This document shows positions 15,455 to 22,501 of a stretch of DNA of 35,640 nt, piece after piece. The translations under genes and the position numbers were made by a program. Origin of the DNA: Nocardia altamirensis NBRC 108246 (GTDB lineage: Bacteria > Actinomycetota > Actinomycetes > Mycobacteriales > Mycobacteriaceae); assembly GCF_001612685.1 (NCBI RefSeq), contig NZ_BDAY01000108.1:1-35640 (forward strand), written 5' to 3'. The notes under the pieces were generated by a model. The model had not been told where the DNA came from, did no database searches, and was given only the letters and a program-made list of their open reading frames with translations. The stretch's first letter is position 1. Each line of letters starts with the position of its first letter.

Positions 15455-16260
15455 GCGACACTCCGTCGCCATCCGTCGGTGCGGTGTCGCCGTTGTCGGT
15501 GCCGCGGTGGGACTTCGCCGAGATCGTCGCCTTGGCCATGACCGTGGTGATCGGTGTCAGCGCGTTCGCGTGGTCCTTCGACGCGTTGACCGGGCTCGCG
15601 CAGATGGCCGGTATCCGTCCTCAACTCGCGTGGGTCGGACCGGTATTCGTCGACGGCGCGATCGTGCAAGCGATCGTCGCTCTTGTCGCCTTGCAGCGAC
15701 GGGCCCGTACCGGGGTGACGATCAAGCCGTCCACGACGTGGTTCTTCTGGGTCGAGTTGATGCTCGCCGAGCTGGTCTCGGTCGCCGGAAACGGTTTGCA
15801 CGCAGCCGAATCCGGACACCGGGTACTACCCGCGATGATCGCGGCAGCCGTGGCCGGAGCCGCCCCGGTCGCCGGTCTCGCGGCCACGCACGGGTTGACC
15901 GCACTGCTGGAAGTCCCCCGACCGGGCGACACCAGCGCGACAGCAGGCGACACCGAGGCGACGACCCGCGACGCACCGGCGACATCGGACGACACCGCCC
16001 CGACAGCAGGCGACGCCGAGGCGACAGCGGGCGACGGGTGGGTGGTCGAGACCCGCGACGTCCGGATCCTGCGGCTGCACGAGGCCGGCCACTCGTACCG
16101 GGAGATCGGCGCCGAGGTCGGTGTTCATCACGGCACGGTCGGCAAGGTCCTCGCTCGCCTGCACGCCGAAGCCGACACCGATCCGCGGGAGTTGCCCGCG
16201 CCCCAACACTTCCGGCTCGTGGCCGGAGGATCCCCCGATTCCGAATTCACTCAGGAGTAA
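15451..16260 (+). CDS. DUF2637-like four-span membrane protein fused to a C-terminal HTH
   Basis: The product has 269 residues. Four hydrophobic helices lie at about 22-43, 58-82, 97-116 and 126-148, with the SAFAWSFDALTGLA and GPVFVDGAIV signatures typical of DUF2637 proteins from actinobacterial plasmids and AICEs. Residues 158-198 are a Thr/Ala/Asp-rich linker of irregular AGDxxAT-type repeats. Residues 203-240 form a helix-turn-helix (RILRLHEAGHSYREIGAEVG, then HHGTVGKVLARLHAE). The protein would tether a DNA-binding head to the membrane, perhaps near the transfer ATPase. It overlaps the upstream gene by ATGA. Domain calls are fairly sure; the role is inferred. Confidence 0.82.
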   Translation: MSDTPSPSVGAVSPLSVPRWDFAEIVALAMTVVIGVSAFAWSFDALTGLAQMAGIRPQLAWVGPVFVDGAIVQAIVALVALQRRARTGVTIKPSTTWFFWVELMLAELVSVAGNGLHAAESGHRVLPAMIAAAVAGAAPVAGLAATHGLTALLEVPRPGDTSATAGDTEATTRDAPATSDDTAPTAGDAEATAGDGWVVETRDVRILRLHEAGHSYREIGAEVGVHHGTVGKVLARLHAEADTDPRELPAPQHFRLVAGGSPDSEFTQE

Positions 16261-16265
16261 CTGTC

Positions 16266-16721
16266 ATGACTTCGTTCATCATGTCCGACGAACCCAAGGT
16301 CGTCCGGTCTGCGTTCAGCAAGCACGACGAGCCGGGCACCACGGTGGCCGGGCTGGTCATCGGTCAGGAGATGACCACCCAGCGCGACCCGAAGACCGGC
16401 AAGCAGAAACTGCGTCAGGGCCAGCCGATCCCGCAACTCGAGGTCGTCATCCTCACCAGCTGGCAGACCGACCCCGACGACGACGGCGCCCGAAAGCTGT
16501 TCGTGCGCGGCAACCTTCAGCAGGCCATCAAGAAAGCCATCATCGACGCAGGCGATGACGACCTGCGCACCGGCGCCCGGCTCACCATCACCTTCACCGG
16601 CACCGGGCAGGCGTTCAACGCCGACTACGCCCCGCCCAAGCTCTACCGGGCGAAGTACGAGCCACCCAACGATGCGTCGCTCGCCGAGGTCGACGCCTAC
16701 CTGAACCAGGACGACGACTAG
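16266..16721 (+). CDS. hypothetical protein, possibly single-strand-DNA-binding-like
   Basis: The product has 151 residues and starts at ATG 16266 with AGGAG at 16253-16257. The frame is open far upstream, but that part only shadows other genes. The core alternates strands and a helix (LEVVILTSWQTD; RKLFVRGNLQQAIKKAIIDA; GARLTITFTGTG; KLYRAKYEPP) and ends in an acidic tail (NQDDD). A small OB-like barrel with an acidic C-terminus would fit an SSB-like or phage-type DNA-binding protein, but this is only a pattern impression. It is the last gene before the terminator at 16749. Confidence 0.72.
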   Translation: MTSFIMSDEPKVVRSAFSKHDEPGTTVAGLVIGQEMTTQRDPKTGKQKLRQGQPIPQLEVVILTSWQTDPDDDGARKLFVRGNLQQAIKKAIIDAGDDDLRTGARLTITFTGTGQAFNADYAPPKLYRAKYEPPNDASLAEVDAYLNQDDD

Positions 16722-16748
16722 CTCACCTGAGCAACACCTGAACAGACG

Positions 16749-16788
16749 AAAAGGTCCCTGCCGAGTCCCAATCGGCAGGGGCCTTTTT
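16749..16788 (+). terminator. rho-independent terminator after the transfer operon
   Basis: AAAGGTCCCTGCCGA (16750-16764) pairs with TCGGCAGGGGCCTTT (16772-16786) around a seven-base loop, with one G-T wobble, and the stem runs into TTTTT. It lies 28 bases after the stop at 16721. It closes the long gene train that begins at 5961. Confidence 0.9.
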
Positions 16789-16865
16789 CGTGTGTCCAGG
16801 CGGTGGCGTACCGCCCGCACCTGACTATCTTCGCCCATCCCTTCCTCGTATAGGCCATCTCTGCG

Positions 16866-16954
16866 CCGACGTGACGGTTGCTCAAGGGTGGCCGAAGGCC
16901 ATCGGCGAAGCCGACCGGAGCGCAGCGCAGGCCCTTGAACAGCCGCCACGTCGG
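16866..16954. repeat. imperfect 23-bp inverted repeat enclosing two GAA-loop hairpins
   Basis: Arms 16866-16888 and 16932-16954 match at 20 of 23 positions. Inside are TGGCC-GAA-GGCCA (16889-16901) and, immediately after, TCGGC-GAA-GCCGA (16902-16914). The second contains GCGAAGC (16905-16911), the DNA heptamer known to form an exceptionally stable mini-hairpin. Folded as single-stranded DNA, the whole would resemble a three-way structure. Confidence 0.8.
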
Positions 16955-17096
16955 TCAGATAATCGACGGCCGAGGAAGGGACCCACCCGATGATCACAAC
17001 CCGTACCGGATTCCGATCTTGTGCCTGTTCGGGGTGCGAAAAACGTGAGAAAACGCGAGCACACGGATGTGACAAGGAGTCACAACTTTTCTCACC

Positions 17097-17285
17097 TTCC
17101 ACCCACCCCTGCCTGCCCCCTCTGACCTGCTAGGACGGCGCAAGCGCCGTCGATTTTCTCTCCCCTCCCCAGTCCCACATCTCATACCCACTTCGTGGGA
17201 CGGGCATGAGATGTGGGACTGGGGAGGGGAGAGAAAATCAAGATCAATCAAGTAGGTCAGAGGGGGCAGGCAGGGGTGGGTGGAA
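17097..17285. repeat. 189-bp nested palindrome: two sets of perfect arms (32 and 34 bp)
   Basis: Outer arms 17097-17128 and 17254-17285 are perfect reverse complements (32 bp). Inner arms 17152-17185 and 17206-17239 are also perfect (34 bp). The 20-base centre contains CCCAC-TTC-GTGGG (17187-17199). Between the left arms sits a further hairpin, GACGGCGC-AA-GCGCCGTC (17134-17151); between the right arms is a 14-base A/T-rich stretch with no pairing. The arms are strand-biased, C/T-rich on the left and G/A-rich on the right. No coding function is seen. Confidence 0.92.
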
Positions 17286-17362
17286 AAGAAAAAAGACAAA
17301 AGACTCTGGTTGCGTTGGGTGCGTATCGGCAGGTTCGCGAGTTAGTTGCGTGAGAGACGTTT

Positions 17363-17379
17363 CGACACCGGTGGTGTCG
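17363..17379. repeat. 7-bp stem hairpin
   Basis: CGACACC-GGT-GGTGTCG is a perfect short hairpin with a three-base loop inside the structured non-coding segment. Confidence 0.7.
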
Positions 17380-17477
17380 CTTCCAGCGGGTCAAGTCAGG
17401 CGTACAGGTGGCGGTCTACTGATTCGCGGCATGGTAGGTGTAGGTGTATCGAAGCGTGCCGCGTTGTGCGCATGGCG

Positions 17478-17518
17478 CGACGACGCCGAACGTCGTCGTC
17501 CGCGAGCTGACGCTCGCG
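17478..17518. repeat. two adjacent perfect hairpins
   Basis: CGACGACG-CCGAA-CGTCGTCG (17478-17498) is followed two bases later by CGCGAGC-TGAC-GCTCGCG (17501-17518). There is no T-run, so neither looks like a terminator. Confidence 0.75.
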
Positions 17519-17533
17519 CAGTCCGGCGCGCAG

Positions 17534-17693
17534 GTCCTGTCTGTTCCCTCCGATATGGCCTGATCTGGGGCTATCACACCGGAACCTGGCCCGCCTCGTT
17601 GATCACGGGCCGCGCGTCATGCATTCAGGGGCGGGCCAGAACCGCGGAGTGATCGGAGACGCCCCAGGCCATACCGGAGGGAACAGACAGGAC
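17534..17693. repeat. 29-bp inverted repeat around a 102-base spacer
   Basis: 17534-17562 and 17665-17693 are reverse complements with a single mismatch (A17553). Beyond the arms, weaker pairing continues into the spacer around CTGGCCCGC. The spacer holds no gene. Confidence 0.88.
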
Positions 17694-17738
17694 AGACCAG
17701 CTCGCGCGCCATGGACCGGAATCCGCAGCCTGACGGCC

Positions 17739-17758
17739 GCGGAAGAACGCGGAAGAAC
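17739..17758. repeat. tandem 10-bp direct repeat
   Basis: GCGGAAGAAC occurs twice head to tail. It could be a pair of iterons, but two copies are too few to decide. Confidence 0.5.
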
Positions 17759-17874
17759 ATCGCCTCGGCGGCGGGCCAGGCCACCCAGAGGGACAGGGGC
17801 AGTCGGGCAGCGGCGACATAGGTCTATCGGGCCCTGCCAATCACCGCCCGCGCTCCGGCCTGCGCCCCGTCGGG

Positions 17875-18513
17875 CTATGAGTTGTCCATGTATTCCGCGT
17901 ACTTGGCTAGGCCGATTTCCATCGCCGTGTTGGACGACGGCGCTGGATCCTTGTGACTGGGCACGATCCCAGCGATGGGCAGTGCGAATGTCGTTGTCGC
18001 CGTTGCTTTTCTTCTTCTTTGACTGGTGGGCATCGGCTTGCGAACGTAGCGGCGCCGTGGTCGAGGTGAACCCTCGGCGTGCCCGCCTGGGTCGTACTCA
18101 TCGAGGGGGTCAATAGCAAAGCTCGGATCTGGTTGAGACTCGCGTTCTTTGACCATCTTTCCCCACCGGTCGCAAGCGCCTTGCCTGGTGATTCCGCACG
18201 CCTCCCCGATCTGTTCCCATGTTGCACCGGCCGCGCGCGCGGCAGCTACGACGTGCTCATGCTCGACCTTCGCCTCTCGCCGGATCCGCAACTTGGTCAG
18301 CTCCCACAGAGTAAGCAGATCCCCAGTTACCGGGGTGTCGCCGATCGGCGCTTCCGCGCCGACGAGTTCGGCGGCGTCGTTAATGAGCTTGGTTGCCCAC
18401 TCGTCGCAGATGTTGCGGATCTCAGCGTTCAGCCAATTCGCCGCGGCCGCGATTCCATGCTCGTCTACCTGGAGCCCGGAGGCGGCTCCGGGCTTGCTGG
18501 CTCGAGGTGTCAT
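17875..18513 (-). CDS. HTH-domain protein, probable regulator of the element
   Basis: The product has 212 residues and is read toward the structured non-coding segment. Residues 85-120 contain EHVVAAARAAGATWEQIGEA followed by CGITRQGACDRWGKM, a sigma-70 region-4-like helix-turn-helix also seen in many actinobacterial mobile-element proteins. The N-terminal 80 residues are helical. The C-terminal part is basic and low complexity (PRPRRRYVRKPMPTSQRRRK), which may add DNA contacts. ATG 18513 is preceded by no obvious ribosome binding site. Its position next to the repeat-rich region fits an origin-binding or copy-control role, but this is inferred only. Confidence 0.72.
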   Translation of the reverse strand: MTPRASKPGAASGLQVDEHGIAAAANWLNAEIRNICDEWATKLINDAAELVGAEAPIGDTPVTGDLLTLWELTKLRIRREAKVEHEHVVAAARAAGATWEQIGEACGITRQGACDRWGKMVKERESQPDPSFAIDPLDEYDPGGHAEGSPRPRRRYVRKPMPTSQRRRKATATTTFALPIAGIVPSHKDPAPSSNTAMEIGLAKYAEYMDNS

Positions 18514-18970
18514 GGCTAGCCACTGAATCAGCCCCGAAGGGCACTGTCAAGTAATCAAGTACATAGATCGATGGTATTTATGCAGGAAGAACGTAAAACG
18601 TTCGTACGTCTGCAAGTACAGTGTGACGATGCTCACCAGATCGTCATGTGTCCTTCATCACATGACTCATGGGTAACTTGAACCGTGTTTCTGTCGGCAA
18701 TGCTGGTGGTCAATGATGTGACCAGCAGGTTCGTCTATCTGGTCGACAGACCAGTCGGTTCTGCGTGAAAGTGCCTGCGCCTCAGCGTGTTATCGGCCCG
18801 TGATCATCGGGAGATATGCGGCTACAGTGCATCACGTGCAGCGGGTCGCTGATCGGTCGCGGCAGCCCCGGAACGAGTCGTGCCCCGTCCTCTGGCAAGG
18901 ACGGAGCACGATACTCGGCGGCCTGCTGCATTGCATTCGGTAAACGCTGTCTTACAACAAGGAGCCACCA
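18514..18970. promoter_or_regulatory. 457-base intergenic region with CAAGTA repeats and hairpins
   Basis: No gene is seen. TCAAGTA (18547-18553), ATCAAGTACA (18554-18563) and GCAAGTACAG (18612-18621) are repeats upstream of the minus-strand HTH gene and may be operator sites. CTGGTC-GACA-GACCAG (18739-18754) is a short hairpin. A 13-bp hairpin with one mismatch lies at 18879-18891 / 18898-18910 (loop CTGGCA), without a T-run, before the next plus-strand gene. Confidence 0.45.
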
Positions 18971-19324
18971 TTGGCGACCATAACTGCTGGCATGCGCACG
19001 GGCAATCGGGCGGACGCTTTAGTGCCCGGATACGTCCGTGACGAAACCTGCGGCCAGCACCGTGCTGATGCAACGTCCTGCGTTTCGTCGTCGGCGACCG
19101 TCGGCGTCGACATCCAAGCCCGTTTGGGCGATAACCACGCAACTTTCGTGCTGACCATCTGCCTCGGCGTCGCAGTTGCGATCATCGTCGGACTCATCGC
19201 CGGCATAATCGTCCGCTTCGACGGCGCCACGATGGCCAAGGCGATCATGAAGGGGGCTTACGCTGCCGCCGTCGCGGCGACCCTCGCCACCGGGGTCATT
19301 ACTTTGCTCTCGCTGATGTCCTAG
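18971..19324 (+). CDS. small two-span membrane protein
   Basis: The 117-residue frame starts at TTG 18971, supported by AAGGAG at 18959-18964 with six bases between; ATG 18992 is the alternative. The first half is soluble and has three cysteines. Two hydrophobic helices follow, about 58-82 (FVLTICLGVAVAIIVGLIAG) and 93-116 (AYAAAVAATLATGVITLLSL). The pattern is common among element-encoded membrane proteins that may act in spread or exclusion, but no family is recognised. A 13-bp palindrome follows directly. Confidence 0.6.
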   Translation: MATITAGMRTGNRADALVPGYVRDETCGQHRADATSCVSSSATVGVDIQARLGDNHATFVLTICLGVAVAIIVGLIAGIIVRFDGATMAKAIMKGAYAAAVAATLATGVITLLSLMS

Positions 19325-19336
19325 GAGGGGTTGCTG

Positions 19337-19366
19337 GAGGTAACCGACGCGTACGTTGGTTACCTC
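19337..19366. terminator. 13-bp palindrome after the membrane protein gene
   Basis: 19337-19349 pairs with 19354-19366 (GAGGTAACC against GGTTACCTC, then four more pairs including one G-T) around the loop CGTA. It begins 12 bases after the stop at 19324. With no T-run it may be a terminator of the actinobacterial type or a binding site. Confidence 0.5.
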
Positions 19367-19480
19367 TGCTGCTGGCGAACACATCGGAATCGCGGGCCGC
19401 GTGCATGACGACGCCGGGCCGCCGTAGCAAGTCGATCACGACCGTCAGCGGACGGTTTGACCTCGTACGCGCAAGGTCGT

Positions 19481-19699
19481 GTGGACAGCCGCGGACAACT
19501 GAACCGCCCCGGGAACCTGGTCGGCAGACGGACCGTCGAATCCTGCATGGACGAGCAGCTTGAGAAGGCCGGCGCGTACCCGAATGCTACGGCGCAGCGG
19601 TGGGCGGAGGCCCGACTCCGGATCACACTGGCAGCAACCTACGGCCACCCGAGCGTGCGGCGCCGTGCGCGGCGCCGGTGGAACCAGGGCAGCCGGTAG
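19481..19699 (+). CDS. possible small basic protein
   Basis: A 72-codon frame from GTG 19481 has high GC at third positions and an AAGG just upstream. The product is hydrophilic with a helical core (TAQRWAEARLRITLAATYG) and a very basic end (RRRARRRWNQGSR). There is no recognised family, and the start is uncertain (TTG 19457 is possible). A long minus-strand frame overlaps the region but reads like a shadow. I keep this as a doubtful gene. Confidence 0.35.
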   Translation: MDSRGQLNRPGNLVGRRTVESCMDEQLEKAGAYPNATAQRWAEARLRITLAATYGHPSVRRRARRRWNQGSR

Positions 19700-19820
19700 C
19701 AGCGGAGAAGCCTGTCGAGGCGAATGCGTTTTCTCGAGGAAGAACATGAGAGAAAGAAGGGGACAGATTGCGCCGATATTCCAGCTAGACCGACCTTTTC
19801 GGTTGAATGTGACCCGGCTG

Positions 19821-20153
19821 CTATGAGTGCCGGTTCCGAGTGTCGCGGGGAGACAGTGCGCGTCCCGGGACCCACTGCCTCGTTTCGATCCGGCCCTCAC
19901 CCGCGCGGCTGTGAATGGCGAACCACACCAGCCCAATCCATGACCCATCGCAGCACTCGGCCCAGGCGTACAGCAGGCCCGGAACGACACCCGTCGTGTC
20001 AAGGCCCGCTTTGCGAACCCGCATCGACACCGCGTCCGCACGGAACGCGCCGTCTGAACCGATCGCCTTGTTCAAATCCACGAGCACCGGCCGCGGGGGA
20101 TCCACGACACGGCGCAACGGTGCCGAGAACGCATCATCCCAGTACTCGAACAT
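19821..20153 (-). CDS. hypothetical protein
   Basis: The 110-residue frame starts at ATG 20153. Codon use is typical, with mostly G/C third positions. The protein is soluble, with MFEYWDDAFSAPLRRVVDPP at the N-terminus, then VLVDLNKAIGSDGAF and a Trp-rich strand region (LLYAWAECCDGSWIGLVWF). No domain is recognised. The frame is open further upstream, but that part crosses the divergent gene at 20203 and is unlikely to be coding. The two genes face away from each other across 49 bases. Confidence 0.55.
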   Translation of the reverse strand: MFEYWDDAFSAPLRRVVDPPRPVLVDLNKAIGSDGAFRADAVSMRVRKAGLDTTGVVPGLLYAWAECCDGSWIGLVWFAIHSRAGEGRIETRQWVPGRALSPRDTRNRHS

Positions 20154-20202
20154 ATGTGCGATACTCTCACGAAGATAGTAAGTCGCTCGGAGAGGTGGCG
20201 AA

Positions 20203-20370
20203 ATGGACATCGGTGACCAGGTCCTACTGGTGGTTGGCGGGCAATCGGTATTCGAGATCCTCGAAATCGACGGCGACAACGCGCTCGTCCAGTCCATCGA
20301 GGTCGACGTGCCGGGCCGCTACCCGTTCACCGCCCGTCTGGCCGAGCTCGTAGCCGCCGACCCCATGTAG
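20203..20370 (+). CDS. 55-residue beta-rich hypothetical protein
   Basis: A short frame begins at ATG 20203 with GGAGAGG about nine bases upstream and ends at TAG 20370. The sequence MDIGDQVLLVVGGQSVFEIL, then ALVQSIEVDVPGRYPF, alternates charged turns and strands like a small SH3-type barrel (KOW- or DUF-type). Codon use is strongly coding. The next gene starts 18 bases later, so the two are probably one operon. The function is unknown. Confidence 0.6.
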   Translation: MDIGDQVLLVVGGQSVFEILEIDGDNALVQSIEVDVPGRYPFTARLAELVAADPM

Positions 20371-20387
20371 CTGGGAAGGGCGTCGAC

Positions 20388-20723
20388 ATGGCCCGGTTTC
20401 GTCTCGAACGACACACCCACATCCTCGGATTCGGCACCCTAACCACCAGTCTGGCGTTCGAGGATCTCGCAGAGTTGATCGAAACGGCTCGGATGTGGGC
20501 ACTGGCCGCGGCCGTACCTGTTCACGTCCGGATTCTCGATCGTTCCGTCGAGCTGCATGCCGTCGAGGGCGCCGGGGTTGCGCTGGTCGACGCCATTGAC
20601 CGCTGGGACATTAACCGGACGCCGCCGTGTGCCGAATGCGGCGAGCTGCAGCATGTCGCCCAGATGACAGGGCGTTCGATCTGGTACTGCCACAGCTGTA
20701 ATCGGCGCACCGAGGCCGCATAG
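20388..20723 (+). CDS. zinc-ribbon-type hypothetical protein
   Basis: The product has 111 residues and starts at ATG 20388 with GGGAAGGG upstream. The N-terminal 75 residues have an alpha/beta pattern. The C-terminus holds two CxxC pairs (CAECG near residue 80 and CHSC near 103), about 20 residues apart, typical of a treble-clef or ribbon zinc site. It is likely to be a small nucleic-acid- or protein-binding factor. It is co-oriented with the short gene at 20203. Confidence 0.65.
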   Translation: MARFRLERHTHILGFGTLTTSLAFEDLAELIETARMWALAAAVPVHVRILDRSVELHAVEGAGVALVDAIDRWDINRTPPCAECGELQHVAQMTGRSIWYCHSCNRRTEAA

Positions 20724-20980
20724 CCGCCGAAGTCGAGAGGTCTTCGCTGGGGCGGGTGCGGCATCGTCTTCGGTCCTCTGTTGGTTGCAGTGGGCGGGTT
20801 TGTGGTGGCGACGCCGCGGTTGTATCACGCCGAAGGGGACCTAGATCGCCTTGTGCGCAGCCACGAGCGCTGGCCGAAGGAGATTCACGACACGGTTAGT
20901 GGGGCCGAGATCCTCGCCCAGGTCACGATTTCGGGCGTGGCAACCGGGGTTTTGCCTGCGAGCCTGCTTACGCTTGTTTC

Positions 20981-22342
20981 GTGGTCAAGGATCCTGTGCG
21001 AGGTCTTCGGACGATGTTTCCCGGGTTCTACCCGCCCTCCGGTGATGACCTCGCGAGGTTTGTGTCCACCGGACTTGTGATACTGGATGCGAATGCCCTG
21101 CTGGACATGTACCGGTTCACGAACACGGCTCGCGCAGAATACCTTGCAGCGTTACGGCTGCTGAACGGCCGTTTGTGGATTCCTCATCAGGCGGCTAACG
21201 AGTTTCTTGCACGCCGGGCGTCCGTGATCCGGAGTCGTCATAGTGACAGGACTGATTTCGACACGGTGTTTGCCGAGGCCATCAATGATGTGACTGGCGT
21301 CATCGCCGATTACGCGCGTCGGCGCGGACTCGGCATAGATGAGGCGCAGACCATTGTCGAAGTTATTGAACAAGCACAACAGGACGTGCAAGACAAGCTT
21401 GACGAAGCGGCTGACTCAAGCGTGGCACTAGACCCTGATGGCCCGCTTGAGTCCGACGAAATCCTGGCTCAGGTCGAAGAGTTGATAGAGGGCAAGATCG
21501 GGCCAGCGCCTACGCACGACGAGTTGTCCAGCCGACAAAAGGAATGGGGGCGACGCCTTGGAGGTCAGGTGCCGCCTGGTTATAAAGACGCCAACAAGAA
21601 AGACAATGCCATCGGCGACTTTCTGGTATGGCATCAGTCCATGGAAGAGGCAAAGCGGCGCAAACTGCCGGTTTTGATGGTCAGCAACGAGAAAAAGGAT
21701 GACTGGGTCCGGCGCGATGGGAAATATACGGGGCCGCGCCACGAGCTGGTTAAAGAGATGCGAGAGAATTCAAGTCAGGACTTTCATCTTGTCGATGTGC
21801 AAGCCTTCCTGCAACTCGCAAGTCGGCACCTTTCTGCTGAAGTCAGCAAAACGACCGTTGATGAAGCATCGTGGCTGGGAGACGTTGCTGTCCCTGATAC
21901 TGCCCGGTTTGAAACCTTCAGGCAACGAACGTTGGACATTCCAACATTCACTATCGGACAACATCTTCAGGGAATCCTCCAGAATAGCCAGCCGTTCACT
22001 TTCGGACAGGATTACGGGCGGCTGTTCCGGAACAACCCGGTGTTCAATATCGGTCAGGATTACGACCGGATCTTCCGGAATAGCCCAATATTCACCAGTT
22101 TCGGGCGCGCGTTCCAACAGGGGTTCGGCCTCCCAGTACTTTCAGTCACTCCTCGCCAAGGAGTGAGTAGTAAGTCGGGAAATCAGGTACCCAAGTTGAG
22201 CGCCGAGTCGGCATCGAATGAACAGGTGCCGGCGAAGAAGGTGCCGGCGAAGAAGGTGCCGGCGAAGAAGGTGCCCGCGAAGAAGGCGCCCGCGAAGAAG
22301 GCGCCCGCGAAGAAGGCGCCCGGTCGTAGCGGGCCGAGTTGA
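20981..22342 (+). CDS. PIN-like (PIN_8-type) nuclease with 16-residue repeats and lysine-rich tail
   Basis: The product has up to 453 residues. Residues 15-290 match the PIN-like family: VILDANALLDMYRFTNTAR, then LWIPHQAANEF, then a helical insert, NAIGDFLVWHQSMEEAKRR and LPVLMVSNEKKDDWVRR ending in GPRHEL. D36, the glutamate of the NEF motif and the DF/DDW aspartates would form the metal site for RNA cleavage. Three 16-residue units follow (324-371, GQDYGRLFRN type), with a fourth degenerate one. The C-terminus is VPAKK/APAKK repeated six times, histone-tail-like. GTG 20981 or ATG 21014 is the start. Its place beside attR and its lower GC suggest cargo, perhaps phage defence or a toxin. Confidence 0.83.
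   Translation: MVKDPVRGLRTMFPGFYPPSGDDLARFVSTGLVILDANALLDMYRFTNTARAEYLAALRLLNGRLWIPHQAANEFLARRASVIRSRHSDRTDFDTVFAEAINDVTGVIADYARRRGLGIDEAQTIVEVIEQAQQDVQDKLDEAADSSVALDPDGPLESDEILAQVEELIEGKIGPAPTHDELSSRQKEWGRRLGGQVPPGYKDANKKDNAIGDFLVWHQSMEEAKRRKLPVLMVSNEKKDDWVRRDGKYTGPRHELVKEMRENSSQDFHLVDVQAFLQLASRHLSAEVSKTTVDEASWLGDVAVPDTARFETFRQRTLDIPTFTIGQHLQGILQNSQPFTFGQDYGRLFRNNPVFNIGQDYDRIFRNSPIFTSFGRAFQQGFGLPVLSVTPRQGVSSKSGNQVPKLSAESASNEQVPAKKVPAKKVPAKKVPAKKAPAKKAPAKKAPGRSGPS
21950..22093 (+). repeat. three 48-base in-frame repeats inside the PIN-like gene
   Basis: Units at 21950-21997, 21998-22045 and 22046-22093 encode TIGQHLQGILQNSQPF, TFGQDYGRLFRNNPVF and NIGQDYDRIFRNSPIF. A degenerate fourth unit follows. 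The repeats are diverged at DNA level, so they are not recent. Confidence 0.8.
22226..22315 (+). repeat. six 15-bp tandem repeats encoding the (V/A)PAKK tail
   Basis: GTGCCGGCGAAGAAG occurs three times, then one GTGCCCGCGAAGAAG and two GCGCCCGCGAAGAAG, all in frame at the end of the PIN-like gene. Near-identity at DNA level implies recent slippage or expansion. The encoded tail is like those of actinobacterial HU and histone H1-type proteins. Confidence 0.92.
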
Positions 22343-22501
22343 CCCCTGCTATGTCGGTGCGCCGATAATGGTTTGCAGGCCGCAGCCAGGCGCTGGGGAC
22401 CAAGATCATCGAAGATGCAACCGAACAGCTATGTATTACTGAGTATTGCTCGCTGCCGAGCAGCATTTGCGCTGGTCAGTACAGCGTCGACGCTCTTTGA
22501 T

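Larger units (their letters stand above)
16790..17874. other. 1.1-kb non-coding segment dense in inverted repeats (candidate origin)
   Basis: No convincing gene is present. Open frames on both strands are explained by the inverted repeats and have no ribosome binding site. At least six stem-loops were located, three of them with arms of 23 to 34 bases (listed separately), plus a 10-bp tandem repeat. Such a block at the end of the transfer operon is where pSAM2- or pIJ101-type replicons carry double- and single-strand origins or the cis-acting transfer locus. The role is inferred from structure and place only. Confidence 0.6.

Noticed and set aside
17206..17652. Plus-strand frame, and a minus-strand frame at 16994-17299, with near-identical N-termini
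   Set aside because: The similarity is the direct result of the palindrome being read on both strands; neither has a ribosome binding site or protein-like composition.
20781..21080. 99-codon plus-strand frame before the PIN-like gene
   Set aside because: It overlaps the PIN-like coding region by 100 bases in another frame, lacks a ribosome binding site and its second half is a clear shadow. A decayed remnant in 20781-20980 cannot be excluded.
22226..22315. Regular 15-bp repeats as a possible CRISPR or VNTR locus
   Set aside because: There are no spacers, and the repeats are in frame with and encode the lysine-rich tail of the PIN-like protein.
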